DNA of 64,000 nt from Odoribacter sp036657595 (GCA_036657595.1 JAVXFZ010000006.1:8685-72684); one strand, 5' to 3'. Positions 28,536 through 37,622 are shown, numbered from the stretch's first letter. Numbers and translations are program-made. The notes: generated by a model not told the origin, from the sequence alone.

Positions 28536-28794
28536 ACCCACAAATTTAACATTTCAATTTTAACACTTCGCATACTTAACACACTTTAACCTACCACCTT
28601 ACTTCGTAACAGTTCGCTAAAGATGTCTATTCTTTATTTTTAAGCGTTTCACTAAAGCAATCGCTTATTTAGCTATTTTTTCAGCATCATTTATATATGA
28701 AATAAACGTTAAAAAAATCTCATTCCGCCTATAAATTTCTTCTCGCAGACACTCCCAAATATCAAAAAAACTCCATACAAATTCCAATAATCGC

Positions 28795-29823
28795 CTAAAA
28801 TAAGCTTGACTGCCACGCTTCCGGTTCACGCATCTCTTTCCCAAGATGCTGATAGGCCAATTCTGTCACTTCCCGTCCACGCGGCGTGCGTTTGATAAAT
28901 CCTTCTTTAATTAAAAAAGGTTCATACACTTCCTCCAAAGTGCCCGCATCTTCACCGACAGCCGTCGCGATAGTAGTCAATCCGACAGGACCTCCTTTAA
29001 ATTTTTCAATAATAGTCAATAATATCTTATTATCCATCTGATCCAAACCATACTGATCAATATTCAAGGCTTCAAGAGCATAACAAGTGATTTCTTGATC
29101 AATATTTCCATTCCCTTTCACCATAGCAAAATCACGAACACGCCGCAACAAAGCATTGGCTATACGGGGAGTTCCTCGGCTACGGGCTGCAATCTCTCCT
29201 GCCGCCTGACTGGTAATCCCGATATTCAAGATAGAAGCAGAACGATGAATAATACCCGACAAAACATCAATGTCATAATATTCTAAATGACAATTAATAC
29301 CAAAACGGGCACGTAAAGGAGCTGTCAATAAACCGCTCCGAGTCGTAGCTCCAATCAAAGTAAACGGATTGATCTGAATTTGTACAGAGCGAGCAGCAGG
29401 TCCCTTATCAATCATAATATCAATTCGGTAATCCTCCATCGCTGAATAAAGATATTCTTCCACCACCGGACTCAGTCGATGGATCTCATCAATAAAAAGC
29501 ACATCATTTTCCTCCAAATTAGTCAGCAATCCTGCCAAATCTCCCGGCTTATCCAAAACCGGACCGGAAGTAATCTTAATGCCTACTCCCAATTCATTGG
29601 CAATGATGGTAGACAATGTTGTTTTCCCCAATCCAGGAGGTCCGTGTAAAATCACGTGATCCAACGATTCACCTCTCATTTTTGCCGCACGGACAAATAT
29701 CTCCAGATTATCAATGATCTTTTGTTGTCCCTGAAAATCTTTAAAATTCAACGGTCGCAATGCCCGTTCAAATTCTTGATCGGATTCTTTTAAAGAATTT
29801 TCTCTGATATCAAATTCGCCCAT
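28795..29823 (-). CDS. ruvB: Holliday junction branch-migration helicase RuvB
   Basis: 342 residues from the ATG at 29823; an upstream in-frame ATG at 29856 would add 11 atypical residues. RuvB motifs are complete: LRPLNFKDFQGQQKI, Walker A HGPPGLGKTTLS, Walker B LFIDEIHRLSP, sensor 1 LIGATTRSGLL, arginine finger region PLRARFG and the C-terminal winged helix (LIKEGFIKRTPRGREVT). It drives branch migration with RuvA, whose gene is not here. A consensus promoter lies at 29933-29963. Confidence 0.96.
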   Translation of the reverse strand: MGEFDIRENSLKESDQEFERALRPLNFKDFQGQQKIIDNLEIFVRAAKMRGESLDHVILHGPPGLGKTTLSTIIANELGVGIKITSGPVLDKPGDLAGLLTNLEENDVLFIDEIHRLSPVVEEYLYSAMEDYRIDIMIDKGPAARSVQIQINPFTLIGATTRSGLLTAPLRARFGINCHLEYYDIDVLSGIIHRSASILNIGITSQAAGEIAARSRGTPRIANALLRRVRDFAMVKGNGNIDQEITCYALEALNIDQYGLDQMDNKILLTIIEKFKGGPVGLTTIATAVGEDAGTLEEVYEPFLIKEGFIKRTPRGREVTELAYQHLGKEMREPEAWQSSLF

Positions 29824-29932
29824 ATACTCTAAATAAACACAAATATTCAACGGCAAATGCCTAATTTATCTTCCTCTTGAATGTCAAGCGGTCACAAAAT
29901 AAAAAGTAAGTCAACAGACAAAAATAGTTGCC

Positions 29933-29963
29933 CAAAAGTAGAAAAACAAAACATCAACTCAAA
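29933..29963 (-). promoter_or_regulatory. Promoter of ruvB
   Basis: The minus strand carries TTTG (29960-29963), exactly 19 nt, then TACTTTTG (29933-29940). This is a full -33/-7 match and the -7 box is 109 nt upstream of the ruvB ATG. A second TATTTTTG lies at 29919-29926. Confidence 0.7.
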
Positions 29964-30009
29964 GAGTTAAAATCGAAAGGTATAAATTTAATGGACTTAC
30001 GGTCATCCG

Positions 30010-30993
30010 TCAATGAACTTCATTCCTGCCCAAAAATTTCACAATATCATCTTCAATTTTCTGAATTGGAAGATAAGCCCCAAAATTCATATTTTGGCGC
30101 AACTGCTCATCCAAACTATTCCGACCTCGATACAACTCCCGAATCATTTCGTTGGTCACCGTTTTATTCCTTTTTTCCGCCCTCAACATCGCTTTACAGA
30201 CTTCTTTGCAAACGAAAGTGATGATATCATATAGATTATGTCCCCGAATAAAAAAATAAACCGTATCAGGCGAAAGCCCCAACTCCTCATATTTTCTCCG
30301 GACACATTCTAAATCAGCTTTTGGATACTTTCTACCAAAATAAGACACTCGACGCTCCACCCGCATACGCAATTCATCCAAAGCACGAGCGGCATTATCA
30401 ACAGCCACAGGATAAATTTTAGAAGTTGCTAAAGAAATATAATTATTAAAATCATTTTTACTAAAAATCAGAGGATCCGCATTCTGAAAATAAAGATGCC
30501 AAATAAAAAGATCATAAAGAATATGGGAAAAATCCGTCAAAAATTTTCTAAAATCAAACGTACAACGTCCCAAATGTGTCACTCGACAACAAACATCCTC
30601 CAAACCATCCGCATAACAATGGTGATTCTCAAAAGAATACGTATAAGTCTGAAAAACAAAATGCTCCACATCAATCTTCTTTTCCCTTAAAAGATAACGG
30701 TAGTCACTATCTATACAAATAAAAAAACTGGGATTGAGATAACTGAAATATTTCATACATTGGGTGACGCCACTCGTCTCGTGTCCATATTCATTTCTCG
30801 ATCCGGCAATAAAATGAAACTGATCGTGAGGGCGAAAATGTTCAAATATACGACTCCAAAACACAACATCGTCCTTATTTTCCACGTGTACAGCCGCCCG
30901 ACAGCGGAACATCTTTGCATCCATAGCAAATCGTTTCGCCGCATTGGCAAAATGCATTTCTTTCGTCCTATTCTCTTCGCGCACACCAAACAT
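30010..30993 (-). CDS. DUF4435 TOPRIM-like protein, AriB-like candidate effector
   Basis: 327 residues from the ATG at 30993; a TTG at 31005 is the only earlier in-frame alternative noted. The N-terminal half has a TOPRIM-type arrangement: Glu in AAVHVENKDDVVFW (about residue 38) and the DxD pair in FFICIDSDYRYLL (about 95-97), followed by TYSFENHHC. These are hallmarks of DUF4435. In PARIS defence, AriB is a DUF4435 nuclease held inactive by the ATPase AriA and released on phage trigger. The upstream gene here is an ABC-type ATPase, so the order matches. The last ~150 residues are helical and unrecognised. Function by analogy only. Confidence 0.75.
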   Translation of the reverse strand: MFGVREENRTKEMHFANAAKRFAMDAKMFRCRAAVHVENKDDVVFWSRIFEHFRPHDQFHFIAGSRNEYGHETSGVTQCMKYFSYLNPSFFICIDSDYRYLLREKKIDVEHFVFQTYTYSFENHHCYADGLEDVCCRVTHLGRCTFDFRKFLTDFSHILYDLFIWHLYFQNADPLIFSKNDFNNYISLATSKIYPVAVDNAARALDELRMRVERRVSYFGRKYPKADLECVRRKYEELGLSPDTVYFFIRGHNLYDIITFVCKEVCKAMLRAEKRNKTVTNEMIRELYRGRNSLDEQLRQNMNFGAYLPIQKIEDDIVKFLGRNEVH

Positions 30994-31070
30994 AGGCAAC
31001 GTCAAATAATTATCGCAATATTTTAAAGCTTACTACACCTTATTTCAAAAACTGACATAAACGCCATCAA

Positions 31071-31934
31071 TCAAAGGACTTCACTTTTCGCTTCCAACCG
31101 ACTATTTTTAATCAGATCTTCCACAAACACCAACTTATCTCCCCAACCATCTCCAAACAAACTGGGTGAATGTGTCGAAGTGATGATCTGGCAATTCGGA
31201 TTCAAGCGACGTATCTCCTCAAACAAACGATATTGCCATTCGATATGCAAAGAAATCTCCGGTTCATCCATCAACAAAATATAAGGCTGTTCTTCCATCA
31301 AAAAAACGCGCAAAAGGATCAATAACAATTGCTTCTCTCCGGAAGAAAGCTTATACAAAGGGATCACCTCTCCATTATCAATAAAAATCAAATGATTGGT
31401 ATGCGGATCTATCTCGATCGTTTTTTCTGTTTTAGCAAACAAACGATCCACCGTTTCAAAAAAAGTACGAATACGCTCATTGATTTTCGTTGCCTGTCCG
31501 GGAAAATTCGTCGCTTTCAAACGATAATCCGAAAATGACGAACTTTCTCCACCAATATCATACACAATCGTATGCAAATCGTTATACAACTGGCTAAATT
31601 CCCTTCCTGCTTTCGGACGATCTCGAAATGGAACATCAAACGTACTGATCTTTTGATACTTCACCTGTGTCAAAAGTGCCTTTAATTCTGCTGCAGTCGT
31701 TTGTTTCCGATAAGCGATGACATTATCATCAATCGCAATATCCACCTCCACCCCGTACATTTTCAACCGCTTTATATCAGCAGTCAAAATAGAATCCATG
31801 ATATTAAACAAAGTAGTTTTACCACTTCCATTAATACCAATTAAAATATTCACATCCGGATTCAGGTCCTTCCATAAGAAATTGTACTTATTCCACAAAT
31901 TCCGAATTTCTATACGATGTACTGTATTTGCCAT
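31071..31934 (-). CDS. ABC/SMC-type AAA ATPase, AriA-like
   Basis: 287 residues from the ATG at 31934; an ATG at 31964 would add ten hydrophobic residues. The opening IEIRNLWNKYNFLWKDLNPDVNILIG is typical of OLD/RecF-like ATPases. Walker A is GINGSGKTT (about 33-41), signature LSSGEKQ (196-202), Walker B ILLMDEPE (Glu 224), then SLH and the switch STHSPSLF. No DNA-binding or TOPRIM domain is fused; the TOPRIM-like protein is encoded next, 77 nt downstream. This split ATPase plus DUF4435 organisation is that of PARIS. The protein is compact. A role outside defence cannot be excluded. Confidence 0.82.
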   Translation of the reverse strand: MANTVHRIEIRNLWNKYNFLWKDLNPDVNILIGINGSGKTTLFNIMDSILTADIKRLKMYGVEVDIAIDDNVIAYRKQTTAAELKALLTQVKYQKISTFDVPFRDRPKAGREFSQLYNDLHTIVYDIGGESSSFSDYRLKATNFPGQATKINERIRTFFETVDRLFAKTEKTIEIDPHTNHLIFIDNGEVIPLYKLSSGEKQLLLILLRVFLMEEQPYILLMDEPEISLHIEWQYRLFEEIRRLNPNCQIITSTHSPSLFGDGWGDKLVFVEDLIKNSRLEAKSEVL

Positions 31935-32012
31935 AATCAAAAAGTTAGAATTCAAAAACAGCATTTAGAAATCATCCGCAAATGCTTACCGCATTTTTTA
32001 AATACCTCTCAA

Positions 32013-32020
32013 CAAAGATA
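32013..32020 (-). promoter_or_regulatory. -7 box for the ATPase-DUF4435 pair
   Basis: The minus strand reads TATCTTTG, a full TAnnTTTG match, 78 nt upstream of the ATPase ATG. ATTG at the expected -33 distance is a partial match. It supports the two genes being a separate unit from the GH3 gene, whose stop lies 36 nt further upstream. Confidence 0.55.
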
Positions 32021-32055
32021 AGAAAGTAAAGACAAAAATCCCAATTCAATTCATA

Positions 32056-34389
32056 CTATTTCTTTTCCTCCAATGCTCTCACCGGTAACAAAACCCGATG
32101 GACCTGTTCTGTTTCACTATTTTGATCCACCGTAAAATGAAGTTGTTTGCGACAATCTCCGGAAGAAACACTCCAAAGAGCTTGATAACTACCCGACTCC
32201 ACTGCCCAACAATGAGCCTGTTCATCAAATGAAGCCAATTCAAACGTCGGTATCAAGAAAGAAACCGTTTCACTCTCACCGGGCTCTAATAAACGCGTCT
32301 TTGCAAAAGCTTTCAATTCCTTACAAGGCTTAACCATCGTCTTCGCCGGAGCCGCAAGATACAACTGAACCACCTCTTTCCCCGCACATTTCCCTGTATT
32401 GATAATCTGACACGACATCTCATAACCATCCGCCGTCTTCTTCACAACCGGATCTTTATAGTCAAATTTAGTATAAGACAGTCCATACCCAAAAGGATAA
32501 GAAACGTTCACCTTGAATTTATCAAAATAACGGTAACCGACAAAAATACCTTCTTCATAAAGCGTATAATCAATATTCCGGCGATCCGCACCTTTCGGAC
32601 CGGTATAAAATTCCCTATAAATATCGACAGCCTCCTGTCCGGCAATCACCGGAAAATTATGTGAAGAAGCCGCATCTTCATAATGTAATGGGAAGGTCAT
32701 CGGCAACCTGCCCGACGGATTCTCCTGTCCGGATAAAAGATCCGCCACAGAATGCCCACCTTCTTGTCCCGCCTGCCACGCTAATAAAATAGCATCCGCC
32801 TTCTCCTTCCACGAGGCGGTTTCTATCACCCCACCAACATTCATAATCACCACCACTCGTTTCCCTGCTTTCCGAAAAATCCGTGACACCTTTTCCAACA
32901 TTTCCTGCTCATCGGAACAAAGATTAAAATCGTCCACCACTTTCCGATCCGTATATTCTCCCGCATTACGTCCCAACGTGACAATCGCTATATCAGAGAC
33001 TTCCGCTTTCCGACGGATCAACTCATCCGTCAATTTCCATTCGGCAATACGGGGAGGAGTGATATGATTATACTTCTTCTTATCTATTTTATCTTGCTCC
33101 GCTTTTATATAAGCCTCATACTGTTTTTTCAATTCAGCGTCCAAGCGATACCCGGCTCCAGTCAAGCCTTCTTCCAATGAAATCGTATAAGCCTCCTCCA
33201 CATCGCCACTTCCCGTACCTCCGGCACTAAAACGATACGAAGTATTTCCAAACACAGCGATATGACGGACACCCGCAGCCAATGGCAATGTCCCTTTTTC
33301 ATTTCTCAACAACACCATACCCTCAACAGCAGCCTCCCGAGTGATCGTAGCGTGCTTCTTTAAATCCGGAGCATCCGAATAATGATAATTCTTAAAACGA
33401 GGAGTTTTCAAAATCAACTCCAATACCCTTTTCACATTCCGATCCACCTCTTCCATCGACAGCCTACCGGATTTCAACGCCTCCCTGATCGTATCTTGTT
33501 GCCTCACTTTTCCCGGCATCAACAAATCATTTCCGGCATACACCTGTGCTGCGGCATTCCGTCCGCCAAACCAATCCGTCACCACCATCCCCTGATACCC
33601 CCATTCATCCCGGAGGATCGTCGTCAACAAATCTTTACTTTCAGAAGTATACACCCCATTGATTTTATTATACGACGACATCACCGTCCAAGGCTGAGCC
33701 TCCTTGATCACCCTCTCAAAACCTTTCAAATAAATCTCCCGCAACGCACGGGGAGAAATCACAGCATCATTGGCAATTCGATTTGTCTCTTGATTATTCA
33801 CAGCAAAATGCTTCACAGAGGTACCCACCCCATTCCGCTGCACCCCTTTCACCATCGCCGTAGCAATCTTTCCCGTCAGAAAAGGATCTTCAGAATAATA
33901 CTCAAAATTACGTCCACAAATGGGATTTCTCTGTATATTCAAGGCAGGAGCTAAAAGCACATCACACCCGTATTCAAGTACCTCATTCCCCATCGCATCA
34001 CCAACAAATTCCACTAATTCAGTATTCCAAGTAGCAGCCAGCAACGTAGCCACCGGAAATGCCGTACAATAATAAGATTGCTCACTGCTATCCCGATAAG
34101 GACTAATCCGCAAGCCCGCCGGTCCGTCAGCCATTACAATAGCCGGTATCCCTAAACGAGGAATAGGGAAAGTCGTCCCGGCAGCTCCCGGCACAATCTT
34201 ATCTGTTTCGCCCACTGCCACCCATATATCCTCTGTCACCTCTCCCGTACCCGTTAATAGACAAATCTTTTCATCCGTAGTCATTGCTCTCACCACCTCT
34301 TCCAATGACGATTGCCCCAAACGGGGTAAAGTATCCGCCCACATCATAGCGGGGCACATAAAAAACAAGCAAAAAAAGAATAATTTCAT
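32056..34389 (-). CDS. Secreted glycoside hydrolase family 3 protein (beta-glucosidase-like)
   Basis: 777 residues with a Sec signal peptide (to about ALA-like site near residue 18, MWADT). The (beta/alpha)8 domain has MADGPAGLR, NIQRNPICGRNFEYYSEDP, KHFAVNN (193-199) and the nucleophile Asp 272 in VVTDWFGG. The alpha/beta sandwich holds an LGRNAGEYTDR stretch. A C-terminal fibronectin type III-like domain begins near 650 (FGYGLSYTKFDY). GH3 enzymes release terminal beta-linked sugars. No SusCD is attached. It lies downstream of a Crp/Fnr gene and an FNR-type palindrome. The exact sugar specificity is not readable. Confidence 0.92.
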   Translation of the reverse strand: MKLFFFCLFFMCPAMMWADTLPRLGQSSLEEVVRAMTTDEKICLLTGTGEVTEDIWVAVGETDKIVPGAAGTTFPIPRLGIPAIVMADGPAGLRISPYRDSSEQSYYCTAFPVATLLAATWNTELVEFVGDAMGNEVLEYGCDVLLAPALNIQRNPICGRNFEYYSEDPFLTGKIATAMVKGVQRNGVGTSVKHFAVNNQETNRIANDAVISPRALREIYLKGFERVIKEAQPWTVMSSYNKINGVYTSESKDLLTTILRDEWGYQGMVVTDWFGGRNAAAQVYAGNDLLMPGKVRQQDTIREALKSGRLSMEEVDRNVKRVLELILKTPRFKNYHYSDAPDLKKHATITREAAVEGMVLLRNEKGTLPLAAGVRHIAVFGNTSYRFSAGGTGSGDVEEAYTISLEEGLTGAGYRLDAELKKQYEAYIKAEQDKIDKKKYNHITPPRIAEWKLTDELIRRKAEVSDIAIVTLGRNAGEYTDRKVVDDFNLCSDEQEMLEKVSRIFRKAGKRVVVIMNVGGVIETASWKEKADAILLAWQAGQEGGHSVADLLSGQENPSGRLPMTFPLHYEDAASSHNFPVIAGQEAVDIYREFYTGPKGADRRNIDYTLYEEGIFVGYRYFDKFKVNVSYPFGYGLSYTKFDYKDPVVKKTADGYEMSCQIINTGKCAGKEVVQLYLAAPAKTMVKPCKELKAFAKTRLLEPGESETVSFLIPTFELASFDEQAHCWAVESGSYQALWSVSSGDCRKQLHFTVDQNSETEQVHRVLLPVRALEEKK

Positions 34390-34561
34390 AGTGCTGTAAA
34401 TAATTAGTAAAACAAAACAACCATCGACCTATTTCAGAAGCGAAAATCAAATCACAACCTAAAATCGAATCAGTCCACAGACTTAATTTTAAGTAAAAGT
34501 CTATATTTTATTACAATTTACAACCTATTCAGAAAAGAAATAACAGACAGACAGGCATTTA

Positions 34562-34575
34562 TTGATATAGATCAA
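34562..34575. promoter_or_regulatory. Perfect FNR-type palindrome
   Basis: TTGAT-ATAG-ATCAA (34562-34575) equals the FNR/Crp-superfamily consensus TTGATnnnnATCAA. It lies just past the stop of the Crp/Fnr-family gene and 173 nt upstream of the GH3 start on the minus strand. It may be an operator for that regulator. Confidence 0.4.
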
Positions 34576-34577
34576 GA

Positions 34578-35159
34578 TCATTTCATCCGACCTGCCCGAA
34601 TGCGACTCAACGTTTCAGGAGTCATCCCCAATAAAGAAGCGATATAAATCTGCGGAACCCGCTTGATGATCTCCGGATGCTCCCGTTCCAATTTCCGATA
34701 ACGCTCCACCACCGTCTGTCGGCAACGGGCGTCCGCCTTATGTTGTGAAATCAACAACGAACTTTCCAATATCTTACAATAAAGCCGGAGAATGTCAGCA
34801 TCCACCTCCATCAACTGATGCAAGCCGTCGTGAGGAATCTCATAAACGACCGTCGGTTCCAAGGCTTCTACACAAATAGAACTCGGCATTTGTCGGATAA
34901 AACTCTCCAAACAAACGAACAAATGATCTTCATAAGTAATATGTTCTGTCACTTCATAATTCCTCTTCCGATAGAATTGACGCACGATTCCCTCTTCCAC
35001 CATCCCCATTGATCGGGCAATTTCCCCCTCCGCCACAAACAATTCATTCTTCATCAACTCGCGCCGGACAAGGATCTCCGACAGACGACACAGACTCTCC
35101 TCACACAACGGAAAAGTCCGCTGCGAAATTTTTACTGCCACCGCCAAACGTACATCCAT
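34578..35159 (-). CDS. Crp/Fnr family transcriptional regulator
   Basis: 193 residues. The N-terminal cupin-like effector domain (about 20-115: FVAEGEIARSMGMVEEGIVRQFY, VYEIPHDGLHQLM) is followed by a long helix and a C-terminal helix-turn-helix (PQIYIASLLGMTPETLSRIRAGR). The domain order matches Bacteroidetes Crp/Fnr regulators. No cysteine cluster for an Fe-S centre is present, so it is not an oxygen-sensing FNR in the classical sense. It is 7 nt downstream of the PLP enzyme gene, hence cotranscribed. The ligand is unknown; the adjacent palindrome is a plausible target. Confidence 0.85.
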   Translation of the reverse strand: MDVRLAVAVKISQRTFPLCEESLCRLSEILVRRELMKNELFVAEGEIARSMGMVEEGIVRQFYRKRNYEVTEHITYEDHLFVCLESFIRQMPSSICVEALEPTVVYEIPHDGLHQLMEVDADILRLYCKILESSLLISQHKADARCRQTVVERYRKLEREHPEIIKRVPQIYIASLLGMTPETLSRIRAGRMK

Positions 35160-35166
35160 TTCCCAT

Positions 35167-36264
35167 TTAAATATGTTGAGCCATCTTCCCGTCTCCCATC
35201 TGATAAGTCTTCATCAAATCAGCCGTCATACAAGAATGCACCGGCAATACGGTAACAATATCTCCCACGTGAAGTCCGTCCAAAAATTCATTTGTACACT
35301 GCAACACGCCGTGCTCCTGCGATAAAGCAGCTAATTCCACGCCGGGCACAATCTTTCCCCAGAAATCACTCCGATTCTCTGCCACCAGCCCATACAAAGG
35401 TTCACCTTTCGCGTTACTGATATACTCTTTAGAAAAATGTACTCCTCCCCCATAGACCACCGCCTGATTCCGATCCCGATTTATATCCACCACCGGACAT
35501 TTCACAGCAAGTGCTATATTTCCCCACTGACACGCCCCGATCTGCAACTGAGTGACATCATAAAAGACAAAATTACCGGGACGAATCTCATCCGCCACCC
35601 CAAATTGATCCGCCAAAGAACAAGAAGGAGTATCCCCCATCGAAATCTTTAACTGCGGATAGCGACCGATATACCTTTCTTTGATATTCCTCAACAACCG
35701 CAAACTCTCCTTATGAATCTGTAACACCTCCTCTTTAGAATGTGCCCCATAAGTATGCCCCGCGTGTGTCAAAAATCCTTGAAACTTAATATTCACATCC
35801 GGAGCCACACTATTAATAATCCGGTCGATCGTGTCATAATTATTGGCATCCACGCCTGCCCGGTGATAACCGGTATCTATTTTCAAATACACCCCCACCG
35901 GATATTTCAAACAAGCCGACAACTGCCGGGCTCCTTCCGAATGAGCCAACAACAAATTCAAATGAATCTTCGAGGCCAAAGCATTTATTTTTTCCTGTTC
36001 CAGACAATTCACCGGAAAAGCAACGGTAATATCATTCCATCCCCATTCCGCAAATTTCATCGCCATATTCAAAGAAGAAACGGTGATTTTATCTACACCA
36101 CACGCCCGGAACCATTCCCCTATCTCCCGAGATTGATGAGTTTTAAAATGCGGACGAAAAACAACTTTTGCCGTCTTTGCCTTTGCCGCCATACGCGCAA
36201 TATTATTCTTACAAATTTCTTCGTTCAAAACCATAGTTGGCTCGATGACCTGGATGACACTCAT
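35167..36264 (-). CDS. D-threonine aldolase / D-serine dehydratase-like PLP enzyme
   Basis: 365 residues of the alanine-racemase-fold family. The N-terminal barrel has RPHFKTHQ, with the PLP-binding Lys, and KIDTGYHRAGVD. The C-terminal domain ends with VLPVHSCMTADLM, in which His and Cys would bind the metal, as in eukaryotic-type D-serine dehydratase and D-threonine aldolase. It probably cleaves or dehydrates a D-hydroxy amino acid. A consensus -7 box lies upstream and the crp-type gene follows at 7 nt, suggesting regulated catabolism of a D-amino acid. Threonine versus serine specificity is undetermined. Confidence 0.85.
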   Translation of the reverse strand: MSVIQVIEPTMVLNEEICKNNIARMAAKAKTAKVVFRPHFKTHQSREIGEWFRACGVDKITVSSLNMAMKFAEWGWNDITVAFPVNCLEQEKINALASKIHLNLLLAHSEGARQLSACLKYPVGVYLKIDTGYHRAGVDANNYDTIDRIINSVAPDVNIKFQGFLTHAGHTYGAHSKEEVLQIHKESLRLLRNIKERYIGRYPQLKISMGDTPSCSLADQFGVADEIRPGNFVFYDVTQLQIGACQWGNIALAVKCPVVDINRDRNQAVVYGGGVHFSKEYISNAKGEPLYGLVAENRSDFWGKIVPGVELAALSQEHGVLQCTNEFLDGLHVGDIVTVLPVHSCMTADLMKTYQMGDGKMAQHI

Positions 36265-36315
36265 TGGATTTTTTATTTAAATAAGGTTAAATAATAAAGT
36301 CTATTGACCCATCGC

Positions 36316-36323
36316 CAAAATTA
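36316..36323 (-). promoter_or_regulatory. -7 box for the PLP enzyme-crp unit
   Basis: The minus strand reads TAATTTTG, a full match, 52 nt before the ATG at 36264. TTTT at 36343-36346, 19 nt upstream, is a near-match to the -33. Confidence 0.55.
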
Positions 36324-36346
36324 AACAATAAATCCCGAAATAAAAA

Positions 36347-36384
36347 AAGCTTTGTTTAATCATTTAAACGATTAAACAAAGCTT
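36347..36384 (-). terminator. Strong terminator of uptake island 1
   Basis: The perfect 15-bp arms AAGCTTTGTTTAATC and GATTAAACAAAGCTT enclose an 8-nt loop. The minus strand then runs into a T-tract, 33 nt past the last island gene. Confidence 0.88.
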
Positions 36385-36416
36385 AAGCCTCACACCTTAG
36401 TCTTCAATAGGAAGCG

Positions 36417-37556
36417 CTAAATATCCCCCATCATTTTCTCAAGCAAAGGGAGAATATCCTTTTGTCTAAAATCCTTCGCTAAGATTTTCCCCTGCGGATC
36501 CACCAACACAAGATGAGGAATACCCTTGATACAATAACGATCCATCACCTGATCTTCCCTTTGTAACATCAAATGATACCAAGCACTCTTATCCTCGTGA
36601 ATGGCATTGATCCAAAGCTTTTTCATCCGATCGGATGAAACACCCAATACAGCCAAATTCCCATTTTTAAAATGCGTCAAAGCCTCCAACAGCCAAGGTG
36701 TTTCTTCCCGACACCAATGACAATAAGAATTCCAGAAATCCACAATAACATACTTCCCACGCAGATCGCTCAATTTCAACATCTGTCCCGCCGTATCAAG
36801 TCCCACAATCTCAGGAGCCTCTGACCCGATAGCACAACCGGCATACAAAGCCAACTGCTCTTCCATCCGGGTAAAATAATTTGTCTTCTTTGCCTGATCG
36901 CCAAATCCGGATAAATAAGCCTGTTCCTCCTTCACTTTTTCCAATGTCGGGAAATTTTTATGACGGAACATCTTAGAATAGTACAAATAAATACCAAATT
37001 CATTGGCTTTATTGGCTTTCATCCATTTTTCAGTCAATACATATTCCTCCCTATCTGCTTTTTCATAATAAGGTACCGACTCTTCTTTGATCCGTGCCAT
37101 CTCCTGCTCATCCTTCTTCTCCCGGGCTTTGAAAAAAAGATCAGTCAACGAATCCGTCTGACGACGAGCAACTATCTTGTTTTTTTCCAATAAATAATCA
37201 CGGTATTTTTGATCAAGCGAGGATCCAACAACCACCCAATTGATCATATCCTCTGCCATTCTCCCCGGTTTCACCTCCATCGTCACCGATTCCAAAAAAA
37301 GATATCCCCCCACACCGGCATTCGTTTCCAGAAAATAAAGTTCCGGCTTGATATTCTCTTTCTGAAAGACAAACTTACCCTCTTTCACAACAGCCGAATC
37401 AATTATCCGGTGACGGCTGTAATATTCATCCACAACCTCACACAGATACACTTTATCTCCCTTCAGATTTCCCATTTCTCCTCGGAGTACTAAGTTATTG
37501 CCACGACCTATCCCGATCGTGCAGCATAATAAAATTGTTAAGTAAAAATTTTGCAT
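36417..37556 (-). CDS. TlpA-family thioredoxin-like protein of island 1
   Basis: 379 residues. A Sec signal peptide (MQNFYLTILLCCTIGIGRG) lacks a convincing lipobox. A DUF4369-like N-terminal beta domain (about 20-115) leads to a helical middle and a C-terminal thioredoxin domain. Its redox motif is FWNSYCHWCREE, a CHWC active site rather than CGPC, which would shift redox potential. IKGIPHLVLVDPQG carries the cis-Pro. It is the last gene of island 1, separated from the PKD-like gene by a hairpin (37578-37613). It may reduce disulfides of the imported substrate; the partner is unknown. Confidence 0.86.
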   Translation of the reverse strand: MQNFYLTILLCCTIGIGRGNNLVLRGEMGNLKGDKVYLCEVVDEYYSRHRIIDSAVVKEGKFVFQKENIKPELYFLETNAGVGGYLFLESVTMEVKPGRMAEDMINWVVVGSSLDQKYRDYLLEKNKIVARRQTDSLTDLFFKAREKKDEQEMARIKEESVPYYEKADREEYVLTEKWMKANKANEFGIYLYYSKMFRHKNFPTLEKVKEEQAYLSGFGDQAKKTNYFTRMEEQLALYAGCAIGSEAPEIVGLDTAGQMLKLSDLRGKYVIVDFWNSYCHWCREETPWLLEALTHFKNGNLAVLGVSSDRMKKLWINAIHEDKSAWYHLMLQREDQVMDRYCIKGIPHLVLVDPQGKILAKDFRQKDILPLLEKMMGDI

Positions 37557-37577
37557 CTTTTTGTATATTCATTAAAA

Positions 37578-37613
37578 GGATATCAAAAACCAAAGGATTG
37601 GTTTTTGATATCC
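37578..37613 (-). terminator. Intercistronic hairpin between PKD-like and TlpA genes
   Basis: Two perfect 16-bp arms (37578-37593, 37598-37613; GGATATCAAAAACCAA and its inverse) enclose an AGGA loop, followed on the minus strand by TTTTAAT. It could be a partial terminator lowering TlpA expression, or a processing/stability hairpin. Confidence 0.6.
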
Positions 37614-37622
37614 TCATTTTCT

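Noticed and set aside
28541..28548. TAAATTTG on the minus strand just before rprX, a full -7 match
   Set aside because: Its predicted initiation point falls on or inside the rprX start codon, which would give a leaderless mRNA. In this AT-rich region a chance match is more likely.
34481..34512. AGACTT/AAGTCT inverted repeat between the Crp/Fnr and GH3 genes as a terminator
   Set aside because: The arms are only 6 bp with an AT-rich interior and there is no clear T-tail.
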